Positions 9,493-19,099 of a stretch of DNA of 64,000 nt are shown in pieces (positions within the stretch are counted from its first letter, which is position 1; every line of letters starts with the position of its first letter). This stretch comes from Tissierella sp. MB52-C2 (GTDB lineage Bacteria; Bacillota; Clostridia; Tissierellales; Tissierellaceae): assembly GCF_030931715.1 (NCBI RefSeq), contig NZ_CP133261.1:2086643-2150642 (forward strand), given 5' to 3'. The notes under the pieces are model-generated. The model ran no database searches. It worked only from the letters and a program-made list of their open reading frames with translations, and had not been told where the DNA came from. The position numbers and the translations under genes were made by a program.

Positions 9493-9651
9493 ATGTTAGG
9501 ACACGCCAATTTATTTATTATATTTAACTTTGAATATATTAAAGAAATGAATAAATTGTCTAACAGAGAAATCTTTAGTAATAATGAAATTAAAATTAAA
9601 TCTAATAAATTATATATAAATAAAGAACAGTTTAAACTAGTTGGGATATAA
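9493..9651 (+). pseudogene. possible tyrosine-recombinase C-terminal relic
   Basis: The 52-codon frame begins MLGHANLF. LGHAN is the motif around the conserved His/Gly of phage-type integrases. It continues as Lys/Asn-rich sequence with no intact upstream domain. The match is short and rests on one motif, so this is tentative. Confidence 0.25.
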
Positions 9652-9724
9652 TTGTAGCAGGATCAAGATTCTTTTGCTACAAAGGCATTTGGTTTTAAAT
9701 GAATAGATATTGTACAATAAAGAT

Positions 9725-9811
9725 ATGATTGATAAATATAAATCCAAAAAAATTAAAGAGCCTGAAGAAGAAAATAAAAAGCTCAAAGAACAGTTAGAGG
9801 TTCTTATATAA
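9725..9811 (+). pseudogene. short coiled-coil fragment, transposase-like
   Basis: This 28-residue frame contains KIKEPEEENKKLKEQLEVL, a leucine-spaced coiled coil resembling the N-terminus of IS66-type transposases. It stops abruptly before catB. It is too short for a firm assignment. Confidence 0.25.
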
Positions 9812-9857
9812 AAAATGCAAACAATATAGTGTAGACAAATAAGGAGAGGAGATTTAA

Positions 9858-10508
9858 ATGAAAAATAATTTTAATAATTGGTTAGATTCTAAGCTATTAA
9901 AAGACAACATTAAAAATCCAAATATTGAAATTGGAGAATTTACGTATTATTCTGGGTATTATCATAAAGAAAAATTTGAAGATGTATGCGTAAGATATCT
10001 TTTAGGTGATGGAAGTACTAAAAACTACAAAGAATTTTTTGGCGAAGATTTTATATTTGATAAGTTATATATAGGAAAATTTTGTTCAATAGGTTCTGGT
10101 GCAAGTTTTATACTTGCTGGTAACCAAGGGCATAATCATAAATGGATTTCAGCATATCCATTTAATCCAGAGATATTTTCAAATGCTAAAGATGGATTTC
10201 AAACTAAGGGAGACACAGTTATAGGTAATGATGTTTGGATTGGAACAGAGGCAATAATAATGCCAGGAGTTAAAATAGGTGATGGTGCTGTAATAGGAAC
10301 AAGAGCAGTAGTAACTAAAGATGTAGAACCGTACACAGTAGTAGGTGGAAATCCAGCCAAAGCAATAAAAAAGAGATTTTCTGATAATGAAATAGAAAAA
10401 TTATTAGAAATTAAATGGTGGAATTGGGATGTAGCAAAAATTAATGAAGCATTACCCTATATTTGTAGTGAGGACATTTCTGGTTTGTATGATTTTTATC
10501 TAAAATAA
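9858..10508 (+). CDS. catB: CatB/Vat-type xenobiotic O-acetyltransferase
   Basis: The 216-residue left-handed beta-helix (hexapeptide repeat) enzyme closely resembles type B chloramphenicol acetyltransferases. Family landmarks are GEFTYYSGYYH, IGKFCSIGSGASF, AGNQGHNHKW with the catalytic His, IGNDVWIGTEA, IGTRAVVTKDV, VVGGNPAKAIKKRFS and the tail motif WWNWDVAKI. It would transfer acetyl from acetyl-CoA to a drug hydroxyl in the cytoplasm. Family members act on chloramphenicol or streptogramin A, and the substrate cannot be settled here. AGGAGAGGAG precedes the ATG. Mobile-element relics lie on both sides, which suggests past acquisition. Confidence 0.88.
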   Translation: MKNNFNNWLDSKLLKDNIKNPNIEIGEFTYYSGYYHKEKFEDVCVRYLLGDGSTKNYKEFFGEDFIFDKLYIGKFCSIGSGASFILAGNQGHNHKWISAYPFNPEIFSNAKDGFQTKGDTVIGNDVWIGTEAIIMPGVKIGDGAVIGTRAVVTKDVEPYTVVGGNPAKAIKKRFSDNEIEKLLEIKWWNWDVAKINEALPYICSEDISGLYDFYLK

Positions 10509-10530
10509 ATATTCATAAATAATATTTTAT

Positions 10531-10840
10531 TTAAAGCTTGATTCTAATAGAGAAGGTTGAATGATCTAGAATATCTGTTAAACCAATAATCTTAATAGCT
10601 AAAGCATCATTATATAATTCTCATTCTAGCTATCTTAAGCAACAGATTTTGTTCATAACTTTATACATTAAACATTGCATTGTATATAAATTTGAATATT
10701 TCTTAGGTCTGCCAACCTTTTTATAATTAGTTTTAGAGACAAATTCATTAAATATATTTTGTAATTTTTTACAGACTCTATAAAAGAGGTTAATTATCTC
10801 CCATGTTAAGTAATATAATCATTTTATTCGTCCTTTCTAG
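10531..10840 (-). pseudogene. degenerate DDE transposase
   Basis: One minus-strand frame reads LFYRVCKKLQNIFNEF, then KVGRPKKYSNLYTMQ, is broken by TAG and TGA, and resumes as YNDALAIKIIGLTDILD and HSTFSIRIKL. GRPKKY plus GLxDILDHSTFS is the typical N-terminal half of an IS4/IS5/IS1182-like transposase; the exact family is not resolved. An ATG with GAAAGGA before it near 10820 is one frame off. The catalytic C-terminal half is absent. Confidence 0.55.
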
Positions 10841-10880
10841 CAATTCTTTGGTTGGCACTTAACATGATACTAGAAAGTGG
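10802..10880. repeat. nested inverted repeats at the edge of the transposase relic
   Basis: CATGTTAAGT (10802-10811) is repeated inverted as ACTTAACATG near 10857. CTTTCTAG near 10834 is inverted as CTAGAAAG near 10873. The position just upstream of the relic start suggests an old insertion-sequence end. The remaining stretch to 11157 is AT-rich and shows no gene. Confidence 0.35.
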
Positions 10881-11157
10881 TGACTTTTTTAATTGGTGAT
10901 TTTAGTTATTCAACATCCTATTTTTATTTTAAATAGATGTTCAATTTTTTCTGAAATTTCAATTTCATTTTATCACATTTTTCCATAAAAACAATATATA
11001 ATTTTTATTATCTTTTCAGAATAGCAGTTTATAAATATCTTTTAATTATATGAAAAAATCCCCCAAACCTAAGTTTGAAAGATCATATAACATAAAATAA
11101 AAATTGTTAAATCTAGTAACCTATAAAAAATTAAGTACCAAAAATAAATCGATTCTA

Positions 11158-12060
11158 TTAAGATGTAAAAGTCCATAAATTTTTAGTCTGTTTCATAAAA
11201 ATATCTATATCCCATGTTTGTTTACTCCTTTTCCTACTATCTGAATCATTTACTATTATTTTATTATTATTATCAACATCAGTTAATACAATAAAATGAC
11301 CTGTAGTTGTAAAAGTTCCTGGTTCCATACTTGCTATTATAGGTTGTCCTTTTTTCAAAGTACTTAAAATAACAGACTCACTTAATGGTAGTTCTTTGCC
11401 ATTAATTCCAAATTGTTTTGCTCCTTCAGTCATGAGAGTCCAGCTTGTCCCTACTCCTTCAACTAAATATCCATTTTGTTCACTAAAATCAGCTACAACC
11501 TTTGGATTAATATCTGTATTGCCTGTAAGGCCTACTATTACCATCGCTAAAGATGTGGGTCCACAACCATTAATAGCAATAAAATTTGAACCATATTTTT
11601 CATATCCCCATCTTTTATCCCATTGGATAAAAAGTGGAATTTTTCCTCCTTCATAATCTTTCTTTATAGATATTTTTTTATTTGAATACGGTTCATAATT
11701 AGGATAATCAGCAACAAAATCTATTACTTCTTCTTTTTGTGATGCTAACTCTAAAAGTTCTTCTGGATATAAACTTAAATCACGTAGAATTTTATTAGTC
11801 TTAGGATAATTTTTTGACATTTTTAATAAGTTTTGTATAGTCAAATCATTGGAATTTATTACTTCCTTTGGAATATCTTCTATTTCTGCATATTCATTTG
11901 TATTTAAGTCTTTTTTATTATTACTTATAGCTAATACATTAAATAACTTCTTGGCTCTTCCATATCCTATATATGTTATTAATAGTGCAAATACAATTAA
12001 TAGTATTTGTCTTATTTTTCTCTTAACAATTCTTCTTTTCCTACTTCTTTTTGAACTCAT
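11158..12060 (-). CDS. membrane-anchored C39-like cysteine peptidase
   Basis: The 300-residue protein has an Arg/Lys-rich N-terminus (1-15), one membrane helix (about 16-34) and a C-terminal peptidase_C39_2-type domain (about 140-300). The catalytic Cys is in INGCGPTSLAMV, the His in TTTGHFIVLTD and the Asp in IIVNDSDS. The anchor would place the domain outside the cell. Such domains are related to bacteriocin-leader peptidases, but no ABC transporter or bacteriocin is adjacent, so a wall- or peptide-processing role is only inferred. AGGAG precedes the ATG. Confidence 0.85.
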   Translation of the reverse strand: MSSKRSRKRRIVKRKIRQILLIVFALLITYIGYGRAKKLFNVLAISNNKKDLNTNEYAEIEDIPKEVINSNDLTIQNLLKMSKNYPKTNKILRDLSLYPEELLELASQKEEVIDFVADYPNYEPYSNKKISIKKDYEGGKIPLFIQWDKRWGYEKYGSNFIAINGCGPTSLAMVIVGLTGNTDINPKVVADFSEQNGYLVEGVGTSWTLMTEGAKQFGINGKELPLSESVILSTLKKGQPIIASMEPGTFTTTGHFIVLTDVDNNNKIIVNDSDSRKRSKQTWDIDIFMKQTKNLWTFTS

Positions 12061-12267
12061 AGTATATCTCCTTCTGCATAGTTAATTTATCTAAACCTAT
12101 TCTTAAAATAATATTTAGGTTGTCGAATAAACAATAATTGTAAAAAACAAGTCATCACTTTAAAGACTTAGCTATGATTATAACATTAAATATTGATAGA
12201 GAAAACATTTATTATAAAATTTATGATCAGGTAAAATTATTAAATAATAGCTGTACAAATTCAGTTA

Positions 12268-14130
12268 TTATAATATAAATTTATCTTGCGGTTTAAGGGT
12301 TTTATCTATATACAGCCTATACCAAATTATATATACTATAATAGTCCATACTTTTCTGCTGTAATTTCCTTTATCTTCTTTACAACATTGCAACATATAT
12401 AAAGCTACTTGTGTATTTATCTCTTTAACTGGATTATTGCTAATCAATTCATATGCCCATTCATATAACTCATTTTTCAGCCATACTCTTATAGGTACTG
12501 GATATCCTAATTTTTTTCTGCTACAAATATAATCGGGTAAAATTTCTTTTGCTGCTTCTCGTAGCATATATTTAGTAGTAAATTTATTTATTTTTTCATC
12601 TTTATATAGGGTTTTTGCTAAATTAAACACTTCTAAATCTAAGAAAGGTACTCTTACTTCCAGTGAGTTTGCCATAGACATTTTATCAGCTTTTGTTAAT
12701 ATATCTCCTACCAACCAAGTATTAATATCTATATATTGCCTTTTGCATACATTATCTAAATGAGAAACATCTTGAAATAGTTTTCCTGTTACATCTTTAA
12801 AATTTACACTTTCATCATAATTAAATAGCAGGTCTTTTTTTTCTTCCTCTGTAAATATTCTTGCATTACCTACATATCTATCTTCTAAAGAAGTGCATAT
12901 TCTTTCCAGGAAATTTTTACCTTTCATATGTTTTGGAATTGCTTTGCTTATTTTTAATAAAATAGATTTTATCCATGAAGGTAAATTTATAAAATATTTC
13001 AAAGATTCATCTTCAGTATAAATATTATATCCACCAAATATTTCATCTGCTCCTTCTCCTGATAAAACTACCTTAAATTCCTTACTTGCTATGTTACAAA
13101 TATGGTATAAAGGAATAGCTGATGGATCCGCTATTGGACTATCCATATGGTAGATTATTTTCGGCAAATCCCTAATATAATCTTTATAACTTAACTTTAC
13201 ACATGTGTTTTTTATTCCAAACTCCTTACAAAACCTTTCTGCATATGGAGTTTCGTCATATCCTTCAACATCAAAACCTATTGAAAATGCTGTTAAATTT
13301 GGTGTTAACTCACTTGCTAGTTTTGTTACTATTGATGAGTCTATTCCAGATGATAAGAAGGTTGCCACAGGAACATCACTTATCATATGTCTTTTAACTG
13401 ACTCTCTCATAGTTTCAAGTATTTCCTTTTTTAAATCTTCCTTATTATGCTCTTTGGGTTTTAATTCTACTTTATAATATCTAGTAATTACTGATTTTTG
13501 CCCAAGTTTCTTTTCAATAATATGGGATGGCGCTAATTCCTTAATACCCTGAAATAACGTTTCGTATCCAGGTATATATTGAAAAGTTAAGTATTGATTT
13601 AACTTTTCTGGCGTATAATTAAATTTTTCTTTCATAGGTAGTAAAGCTTTAAATTCAGAACAAGCATAAAGTTCTTCTTCATTTTCTAAGTAATATAAAG
13701 GCTTTATACCAAAGGGGTCTCTAACACCAATAAGTTTTTCTTCAACTTTATCATATATTATTATTGCAAACATCCCTCTTAGTTTTTTTGCAAATTCAAT
13801 TCCTATTTTATCGTATAAAGAAGAAATAACTTCTACTTCTGAGTTTGTATTAAATTCATATCCTTCTTTAATTAATTCTTCCCTTATATCTATATAGTTA
13901 TAAATTTCTCCATTAAATACAATGATATATTTGTCCTTAAAATTAAAGGGTTGAGTACCATTTTCTAAATCTACTATACTTAATCTTTTAAATTGTAATA
14001 TTATATTATTATCTATATATTCTTCTGTGCTATCTGGGCCTCTATGAGCAATTATATTTCCACTTATTCTACATTGCTCCTTATCCAAATTGCAAATATT
14101 TTTCTTATATAATGTAATAAATCCACACAT
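12268..14130 (-). CDS. asnB: asparagine synthetase (glutamine-hydrolysing)
   Basis: The 620-residue two-domain enzyme makes asparagine from aspartate, ATP and glutamine. The N-terminal class II glutaminase starts MCGFI, with Cys2 as nucleophile, and carries RLSIVD and FNGEIYN. The synthetase domain has the ATP-binding loop LSSGIDSS and the motif LSGEGADEIFGGY. The length is usual for the family. It appears monocistronic and has no T-box leader that I can see. The gene runs divergently from the regulator/kinase/lipoprotein operon at 14.4 kb. Confidence 0.95.
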   Translation of the reverse strand: MCGFITLYKKNICNLDKEQCRISGNIIAHRGPDSTEEYIDNNIILQFKRLSIVDLENGTQPFNFKDKYIIVFNGEIYNYIDIREELIKEGYEFNTNSEVEVISSLYDKIGIEFAKKLRGMFAIIIYDKVEEKLIGVRDPFGIKPLYYLENEEELYACSEFKALLPMKEKFNYTPEKLNQYLTFQYIPGYETLFQGIKELAPSHIIEKKLGQKSVITRYYKVELKPKEHNKEDLKKEILETMRESVKRHMISDVPVATFLSSGIDSSIVTKLASELTPNLTAFSIGFDVEGYDETPYAERFCKEFGIKNTCVKLSYKDYIRDLPKIIYHMDSPIADPSAIPLYHICNIASKEFKVVLSGEGADEIFGGYNIYTEDESLKYFINLPSWIKSILLKISKAIPKHMKGKNFLERICTSLEDRYVGNARIFTEEEKKDLLFNYDESVNFKDVTGKLFQDVSHLDNVCKRQYIDINTWLVGDILTKADKMSMANSLEVRVPFLDLEVFNLAKTLYKDEKINKFTTKYMLREAAKEILPDYICSRKKLGYPVPIRVWLKNELYEWAYELISNNPVKEINTQVALYMLQCCKEDKGNYSRKVWTIIVYIIWYRLYIDKTLKPQDKFIL

Positions 14131-14427
14131 CTATAAACACTCCTTTTGTATCTATTATTCTTAAAATATACAAAATCTATTACTATTAATTTTCAAGTCT
14201 ATGAACTTCTTATAATTAAGTTAAGTTTGTCTTAGTTAGAATATAGTATACAAATATATAAGATAAATATATAATTTGTAAAAAAAATGTATAATTTTTT
14301 ATATATTTATAAAAATTAACGCATTTATTATAGAGAAACTTGTAAATTTTTAATAAAAACTTTAAATAATTTATTAAAAAACAAAAATTACCTTATTGAT
14401 TATTTATTTAAATAATCTAATATTTTT

Positions 14428-14436
14428 TGATATAAT
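14428..14436 (+). promoter_or_regulatory. extended -10 promoter of the two-component operon
   Basis: TGATATAAT is an extended -10 (TGn plus TATAAT at 14431-14436) without a good -35, about 25 bases before the GGAG and ATG of the regulator. The rest of the 336-base gap from asnB is very AT-rich. It contains TTAAGTTAAG near 14216 as a possible protein site, but nothing firm. Confidence 0.5.
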
Positions 14437-14466
14437 ATTTATAAAACATAATGGAGTGATAGAATC

Positions 14467-15150
14467 ATGGAATATAAGAAAATTTTAATTATAGAAGATG
14501 AAATACCTATTGCAGATTTGCTTGCTTATGGATTAAAAAAAGCAGGATTTGATTGCAGAACATCTAATAATGGAGCAGAAGGGCTAAAACTTGTGGAAGA
14601 GTTTAATCCAGATTTATTATTACTTGATTGGATGCTTCCAGATGTATCAGGCATTGATATTTGTAAATTAATTACTGAAAAAAATAATATCCCCATAATA
14701 ATGTTGACTGCTAAATCTGATATTGAAGATAAAGTATTAGGTTTAGAATTTGGAGCAGAAGACTATATAACCAAACCTTTCGATATGAGAGAAGTAGTAG
14801 CAAGGATTAAAACTATATTTAGAAGAGTATATTCATTTGATGAACAATCAATAGAAGAAAATAAAAAATATCAATTTGGAGATATAGAAATATCAGAAAT
14901 AGAACATACAGTAAAAAAGAATGAAGAAATTATAGAATTAACCCCAAAAGAGTATGACCTATTATTAATTTTATATAAAAATAGAGGAAGAGTTTTTTCA
15001 AGAGATCAACTTTTAAACTCTATATGGGAATATGATTTTACAGGGGATACCCGAACTGTAGATATGCATATTCAAAGATTACGAAAAAAACTGGATTTAA
15101 ATGATTTAATAAAAACAGTATTTGGCGTTGGCTATAAATTTATAAAGTAG
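14467..15150 (+). CDS. OmpR-family response regulator
   Basis: The 227-residue regulator has receiver acidic residues at 11-12, phospho-accepting Asp54 in LLLDWMLPD and Lys in ITKPF. The winged helix (about 130-227) has the typical RDQLLNSIWEYDF and RTVDMHIQRLRKKL. It heads a three-gene operon with a HAMP kinase 14 bases downstream and a lipoprotein. The architecture resembles envelope-stress systems, but the signal is unknown. The promoter is directly upstream. Confidence 0.95.
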   Translation: MEYKKILIIEDEIPIADLLAYGLKKAGFDCRTSNNGAEGLKLVEEFNPDLLLLDWMLPDVSGIDICKLITEKNNIPIIMLTAKSDIEDKVLGLEFGAEDYITKPFDMREVVARIKTIFRRVYSFDEQSIEENKKYQFGDIEISEIEHTVKKNEEIIELTPKEYDLLLILYKNRGRVFSRDQLLNSIWEYDFTGDTRTVDMHIQRLRKKLDLNDLIKTVFGVGYKFIK

Positions 15151-15164
15151 GTGTATCTAGGAAT

Positions 15165-16625
15165 ATGAAAATAACTATTAGATTTAAATTGTTATTAGGA
15201 CTTTTTGTTATATTTTCTATAGCTTTTCTAATACTTAATTTCTCTATAAAAAATCAAATAGATAAAAACAATGAAAATATAATAACTCAAGAATTGATTA
15301 CTATTAAAGAAAATTGTAATGTATTTATAAGGCAAGGTTTTATGATTAATAATTATAATAATACAAAAATTTACTTTGAAAAGTCAGCTAAGGATATTTC
15401 AGAGGAACTTGTTACAGTTATAAACGCAGATATAGGAGTGTATTCTTTAAATGGTGAACTTATTTATTCCTCAAACAGAAAAAAATTTACAGACTCAAAA
15501 CTTGAAGATATAAATAACGCAATCAATAGCAAAACATCCTATACAATAAAGCATAATCAGGATACTACAGAAATATATTTTTCTTATCCCGTAATAATTT
15601 CAGGGAATAAGGTAGGAATTTTAAGAATAATAAAAGATTATTCTATACTATATAATCAAGGATATAATATCATAAAATTTGTTTTATACGCTACCATAGT
15701 AATATTCGCTGTAGCTTTTCTCTTTTCTTATTTACTTTCAAAACATATTACAGTTCCTTTGCTAAAACTTACGAAAGCATCAACTGAAGCTGCAAGAGGT
15801 AATTTAGATATAGATATTGATATTAATAGAAAAGATGAGATAGGAGAACTATCGTCAAATTTTTCTATTATGATAAGAAAAATTAATGAACAAATAAATA
15901 CAATTAAAAAGGATAAAGATGATCTTAAACATCTTATTAATCACAAAAAATATTTTTATGATAATGTAACACATGAATTAAAAACACCTCTCACATCTAT
16001 TCTAGGATATACGCAAATGATAAAAGAAAATGGATTTACAGACAAAGATTTTTTTGACAAAGGTACTGATCATATTATTAATGAGAGCAAGAGACTTCAT
16101 GATATGGTACTAGGCTTACTAGAAATATCTAAACAGACGAGTGATACAAAAGAAGATTTTTCGAAAATTGAAATAGGTAATCTATTAAAAAATATTTGTG
16201 AAGATATGTTTTTTAAGTCTCAAATGTATGAGAATAATATAGTGTACGAATTTGGAAAAAATATCCATGTCTATGGAAATAGTAATCAACTTAAACAAGT
16301 ATTTATTAATATAATTGATAATGCAATAAAATATGGATTTCCAAAGTCAGATATTAAAGTTATTTCTCATATTGATAATAAGTTTGTATATATAGATGTA
16401 ATAAATAGAGGGCATGGCATCTCTAGTGATGAGATTGATAAAATATTTACTCCATTTTATAGGACATATGAACAAAGAACAAAGGAAATAGGTAGCTGTG
16501 GATTAGGGCTTACGATTTCTTTAGAAATAATAAAGAGACATAAAGGTGATATAAAAGTACAAAGTGCTATTAATAAAGAAACTTCTGTTTCAGTTAAGTT
16601 ACCTTTATATAATTTAAGGATTTAA
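15165..16625 (+). CDS. HAMP-containing sensor histidine kinase
   Basis: The 486-residue kinase has a first membrane helix (about 8-26), an outside sensor domain of about 140 residues and a second helix (about 168-190). HAMP follows (about 190-245), then a dimerisation domain with His270 in NVTHELKTPLTS and an ATPase domain with N, G1 and G2 boxes (FINIIDNAIKY, RGHGIS, GSCGLGLTIS). The large sensor domain sets it apart from the loop-less BceS-like kinases elsewhere in the window. It probably phosphorylates the regulator just upstream. Confidence 0.94.
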   Translation: MKITIRFKLLLGLFVIFSIAFLILNFSIKNQIDKNNENIITQELITIKENCNVFIRQGFMINNYNNTKIYFEKSAKDISEELVTVINADIGVYSLNGELIYSSNRKKFTDSKLEDINNAINSKTSYTIKHNQDTTEIYFSYPVIISGNKVGILRIIKDYSILYNQGYNIIKFVLYATIVIFAVAFLFSYLLSKHITVPLLKLTKASTEAARGNLDIDIDINRKDEIGELSSNFSIMIRKINEQINTIKKDKDDLKHLINHKKYFYDNVTHELKTPLTSILGYTQMIKENGFTDKDFFDKGTDHIINESKRLHDMVLGLLEISKQTSDTKEDFSKIEIGNLLKNICEDMFFKSQMYENNIVYEFGKNIHVYGNSNQLKQVFINIIDNAIKYGFPKSDIKVISHIDNKFVYIDVINRGHGISSDEIDKIFTPFYRTYEQRTKEIGSCGLGLTISLEIIKRHKGDIKVQSAINKETSVSVKLPLYNLRI

Positions 16626-16636
16626 AGGAGATTTCT

Positions 16637-17803
16637 ATGAAAAACAATATTAAAAAAATTTTTTTTATAATTTTAACATGGTTAATCTGTAGTTTTGCAT
16701 TAATATCATGTACTAAAAATCAGTATAAGACTATTACTATAGAAGAAAATAATCAAGAAAAGGATATAGATATTTCCCCTGAGAAGAAGTCAATATTTGA
16801 AATTAATAAAATTTATAAATATGATAATCTTAAATTAAATGAAAATCAATTATCTATTGAATTTTTAATTGGATGGTTTAATAATGAAAATATTGCTAGT
16901 GTTATTTATCAACATTCTAGTCCAAATAATGAAGTCAGTATAAATGAAAAGGATTATAAATATAGTTTTACAAATGAAGTTATTAAAATCGATGGTCCTA
17001 GAGATATAAGTCTATCTCTAGATGGAAATAAAGTAATTTATACAACAGAAGAAGAGGAATTGAAAATTTTCAATAAAGACTTAAATAAAAATAATATAAT
17101 AACTAAATTAGATACATTGTACGATAGTATTACTGCTTTAAATTGGTCCAATAACAGTAGGTATTTATCATTTGCAATTGATTCATACTCTCGTAAAACT
17201 AGCACTTGCTATATATATGATACAACTAATAATATAATAAAAAAAATAAAATTAAAAGAATTTAGTTATTTTACTAAATTAGTTGTGTCAGATGATGGTA
17301 CAAAAGGACTTTTGACTACAAAAGATTATGACCCTAGACATTCTGGTGATGTTTTTTCATTATATTTAATAGATTTAGATAAAAATACATTTAGTAGAAA
17401 CGAAGAAAATAAATTAGCAACATTATCAAATGAACATGCTAAATTTATAGATTCTAATAAGATTTTATTCATAAATACACAAAGAAATTCATTAAACTTA
17501 TATGATTTAGACTCTAAAAAATCAATAGAATTGGATAATAATGTAAAAGGTTTCGAAACATCTACAGATTTGAAGAATATAGTATATTCACAAGTTTTAA
17601 AACAAGATGACATAGATATATATGCTTGTAATATAAATGAAAATACTATTTCAAATAAAGAATTATTATACAAGGGTTTTATGCCTGTTAATATATATTG
17701 GTCACAAGATAATAAAAAGATATTATTAGCTGGTAAAACAAACTTAAGTTCAAGACCAGATTATACAGATATTAATGAATACTTAACAATTGAATTTAAA
17801 TAA
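16637..17803 (+). CDS. lipoprotein with TolB/WD40-like beta-propeller
   Basis: The 388-residue protein has a signal peptide ending in the lipobox ALISC (Cys about 26). After a linker come repeated blades with the TolB-like pattern, e.g. ISLSLDGNKVIYTT, LNWSNNSRYLSFAI, LVVSDDGTKGLLTT and IYWSQDNKKILLAG. It follows the kinase by 11 bases, so it is probably an accessory sensor for, or output of, that two-component system outside the membrane. The ligand is unknown. AAGGAG lies before the ATG. Confidence 0.75.
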   Translation: MKNNIKKIFFIILTWLICSFALISCTKNQYKTITIEENNQEKDIDISPEKKSIFEINKIYKYDNLKLNENQLSIEFLIGWFNNENIASVIYQHSSPNNEVSINEKDYKYSFTNEVIKIDGPRDISLSLDGNKVIYTTEEEELKIFNKDLNKNNIITKLDTLYDSITALNWSNNSRYLSFAIDSYSRKTSTCYIYDTTNNIIKKIKLKEFSYFTKLVVSDDGTKGLLTTKDYDPRHSGDVFSLYLIDLDKNTFSRNEENKLATLSNEHAKFIDSNKILFINTQRNSLNLYDLDSKKSIELDNNVKGFETSTDLKNIVYSQVLKQDDIDIYACNINENTISNKELLYKGFMPVNIYWSQDNKKILLAGKTNLSSRPDYTDINEYLTIEFK

Positions 17804-17818
17804 TAGAAATGCTTTATT

Positions 17819-17845
17819 AAATTAACTGGTTGTGCTAGTTAATTT
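17819..17845 (+). terminator. possible terminator of the two-component operon
   Basis: AAATTAACT at 17819-17827 pairs with AGTTAATTT at 17837-17845. It lies 16 bases after the lipoprotein stop, with a short T-rich tail. The stem is AT-rich and weak. Confidence 0.45.
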
Positions 17846-18011
17846 TATAGTAAAACTTATAAATTTAAAGTTCCAGCATATTATGTTATCATATTGTTCA
17901 TTAGTCTAATAAGGCAACTGATAAGGGGATTATAAATATGCTGGAGCTTAACAAAACTTGTTCTAGAATTTGATTTAATTTTATCTTAATTAAATTAAAT
18001 CCACAGAGGCT

Positions 18012-18878
18012 TCAGATACCTTTCTCAGTGCACTTAGTTTTTAAAAAATTAGGTTTAACACTTTTTATTGCTTTTTGTGGACAATTTGTAATACATTCTC
18101 CACATCTTATACATTCCAAACTATTTGGAGTTTTATTTACTTCCACCTGCATTTTACATTTTCTGCTGCACACACCGCAATTTGTACATTTATTTCTATC
18201 AACCTTCAATCTATATAAACTAACTGGATTGAATAATGAATAAATAGCACCAAGGGGACATATAAACCTACAGAATGGTCTGAAGATAATCATTGACAAT
18301 ATTATTGTAATTATCAACAATGTAACCTTCCAAGTATACAAAAACCCTATGGCATTTCTTAATGATTTATTTAATAAAACCAGAGGAATACCACCTTCAA
18401 GTGTTCCTACTGGACATATAAATTGACAGAATGTAGGTTTGCCCATTCCAATAATATCAACGAAAAACATTGGAAGTAAAAGCACAAATACTACTAATAT
18501 TAAATACTTTAAATATTTTAATTTGTCAAAACTTTTGTTTAATTTTAGTTTGGGCACTGGAATCTTATGTATCAGATCTTGAATCAATCCGAATGGACAT
18601 AACCATCCACATACAAATCTACCCATTATACTTCCAATTAACATTAAAAAGCCAACTATATAGAAAGAAAACTGATGTTTCACTCCACCAACAACTGCTT
18701 GAAGGGATCCTATAGGACAACTTCCAAGAGCACCAGGGCAAGAATAGCAATTTAGTCCAGGAACACATATTTTTTTCAAATTGCCAGTATAAATTTTTCC
18801 AGATGAAAAACCCATTAAATTAGCATTTGTAATAATAGATGTTAATATTTGAACCTTTCTTCTTAGTTTCTTAGCCAA
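18012..18878 (-). CDS. NapH-like 4Fe-4S polyferredoxin membrane protein
   Basis: The roughly 288-residue protein has about five membrane helices. It carries several Cys clusters: CVPGLNCYSCPGALGSCP near the N-terminus, membrane-side CGWLCPFG, CQFICPVG and CRFICPLG, and two C-terminal ferredoxin motifs (CTNCGVCSRKC and CIRCGECITNC). This is the NapH/CcoG-like architecture that moves electrons across or along the membrane. It starts at TTG (18876-18878), with GGAGTG eight bases upstream, inside the end of the CXXC microprotein gene (TTGGCTAA overlap). The acceptor is inferred to be an extracytoplasmic thiol or cofactor. Confidence 0.85.
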   Translation of the reverse strand: MAKKLRRKVQILTSIITNANLMGFSSGKIYTGNLKKICVPGLNCYSCPGALGSCPIGSLQAVVGGVKHQFSFYIVGFLMLIGSIMGRFVCGWLCPFGLIQDLIHKIPVPKLKLNKSFDKLKYLKYLILVVFVLLLPMFFVDIIGMGKPTFCQFICPVGTLEGGIPLVLLNKSLRNAIGFLYTWKVTLLIITIILSMIIFRPFCRFICPLGAIYSLFNPVSLYRLKVDRNKCTNCGVCSRKCKMQVEVNKTPNSLECIRCGECITNCPQKAIKSVKPNFLKTKCTEKGI

Positions 18879-19005
18879 TTCCTATGCACTCCAAACATAT
18901 ATTAATGGCTTTCTTAAAAACTTCGTTTACCTCACCTCTATAAATACCTATGCTAATAAATAAGAGACTAGTTAAAACTAAAACTATACTAATAATTTTT
19001 CTCAT
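18871..19005 (-). CDS. CD1871A-family CXXC microprotein, 44 aa
   Basis: The 44-residue protein has one N-terminal membrane helix (MRKIISIVLVLTSLLFISIG), then IYRGEV and the C-terminal motif KAINICLECIGIG. The ending matches the clostridial CD1871A CXXC family as I remember it. AGGAAGG lies before the ATG. Its TAA overlaps the TTG of the polyferredoxin gene, so the two are translationally coupled. The CXXC pair may shuttle electrons between the polyferredoxin and secreted thiol proteins; this role is inference from context. Confidence 0.85.
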   Translation of the reverse strand: MRKIISIVLVLTSLLFISIGIYRGEVNEVFKKAINICLECIGIG

Positions 19006-19099
19006 ATTATAACAACCTTCCTATGAAAATGGATAGCTACATTACAATAACTATCCATCTTTTAAATAAATTAGAATTACATATTTTGCATTATTATTT

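Noticed and set aside
9300-9509. Hydrophobic 69-residue minus-strand frame overlapping the uncharacterised gene
   Set aside because: No ribosome binding site, no family resemblance, and composition typical of AT-rich non-coding DNA; at most a frameshifted 5' part of 8737-9348.
12061-14466. T-box or other leader controlling asnB
   Set aside because: No T-box core or terminator pair upstream of 14130; only AT-rich sequence.
17871-17950. Long-range inverted repeat (TCCAGCATAT and ATATGCTGGA) between the lipoprotein and polyferredoxin genes
   Set aside because: Short arms with about 50 bases between; no aptamer motif, transposase or duplicated flank, so I cannot assign a role.
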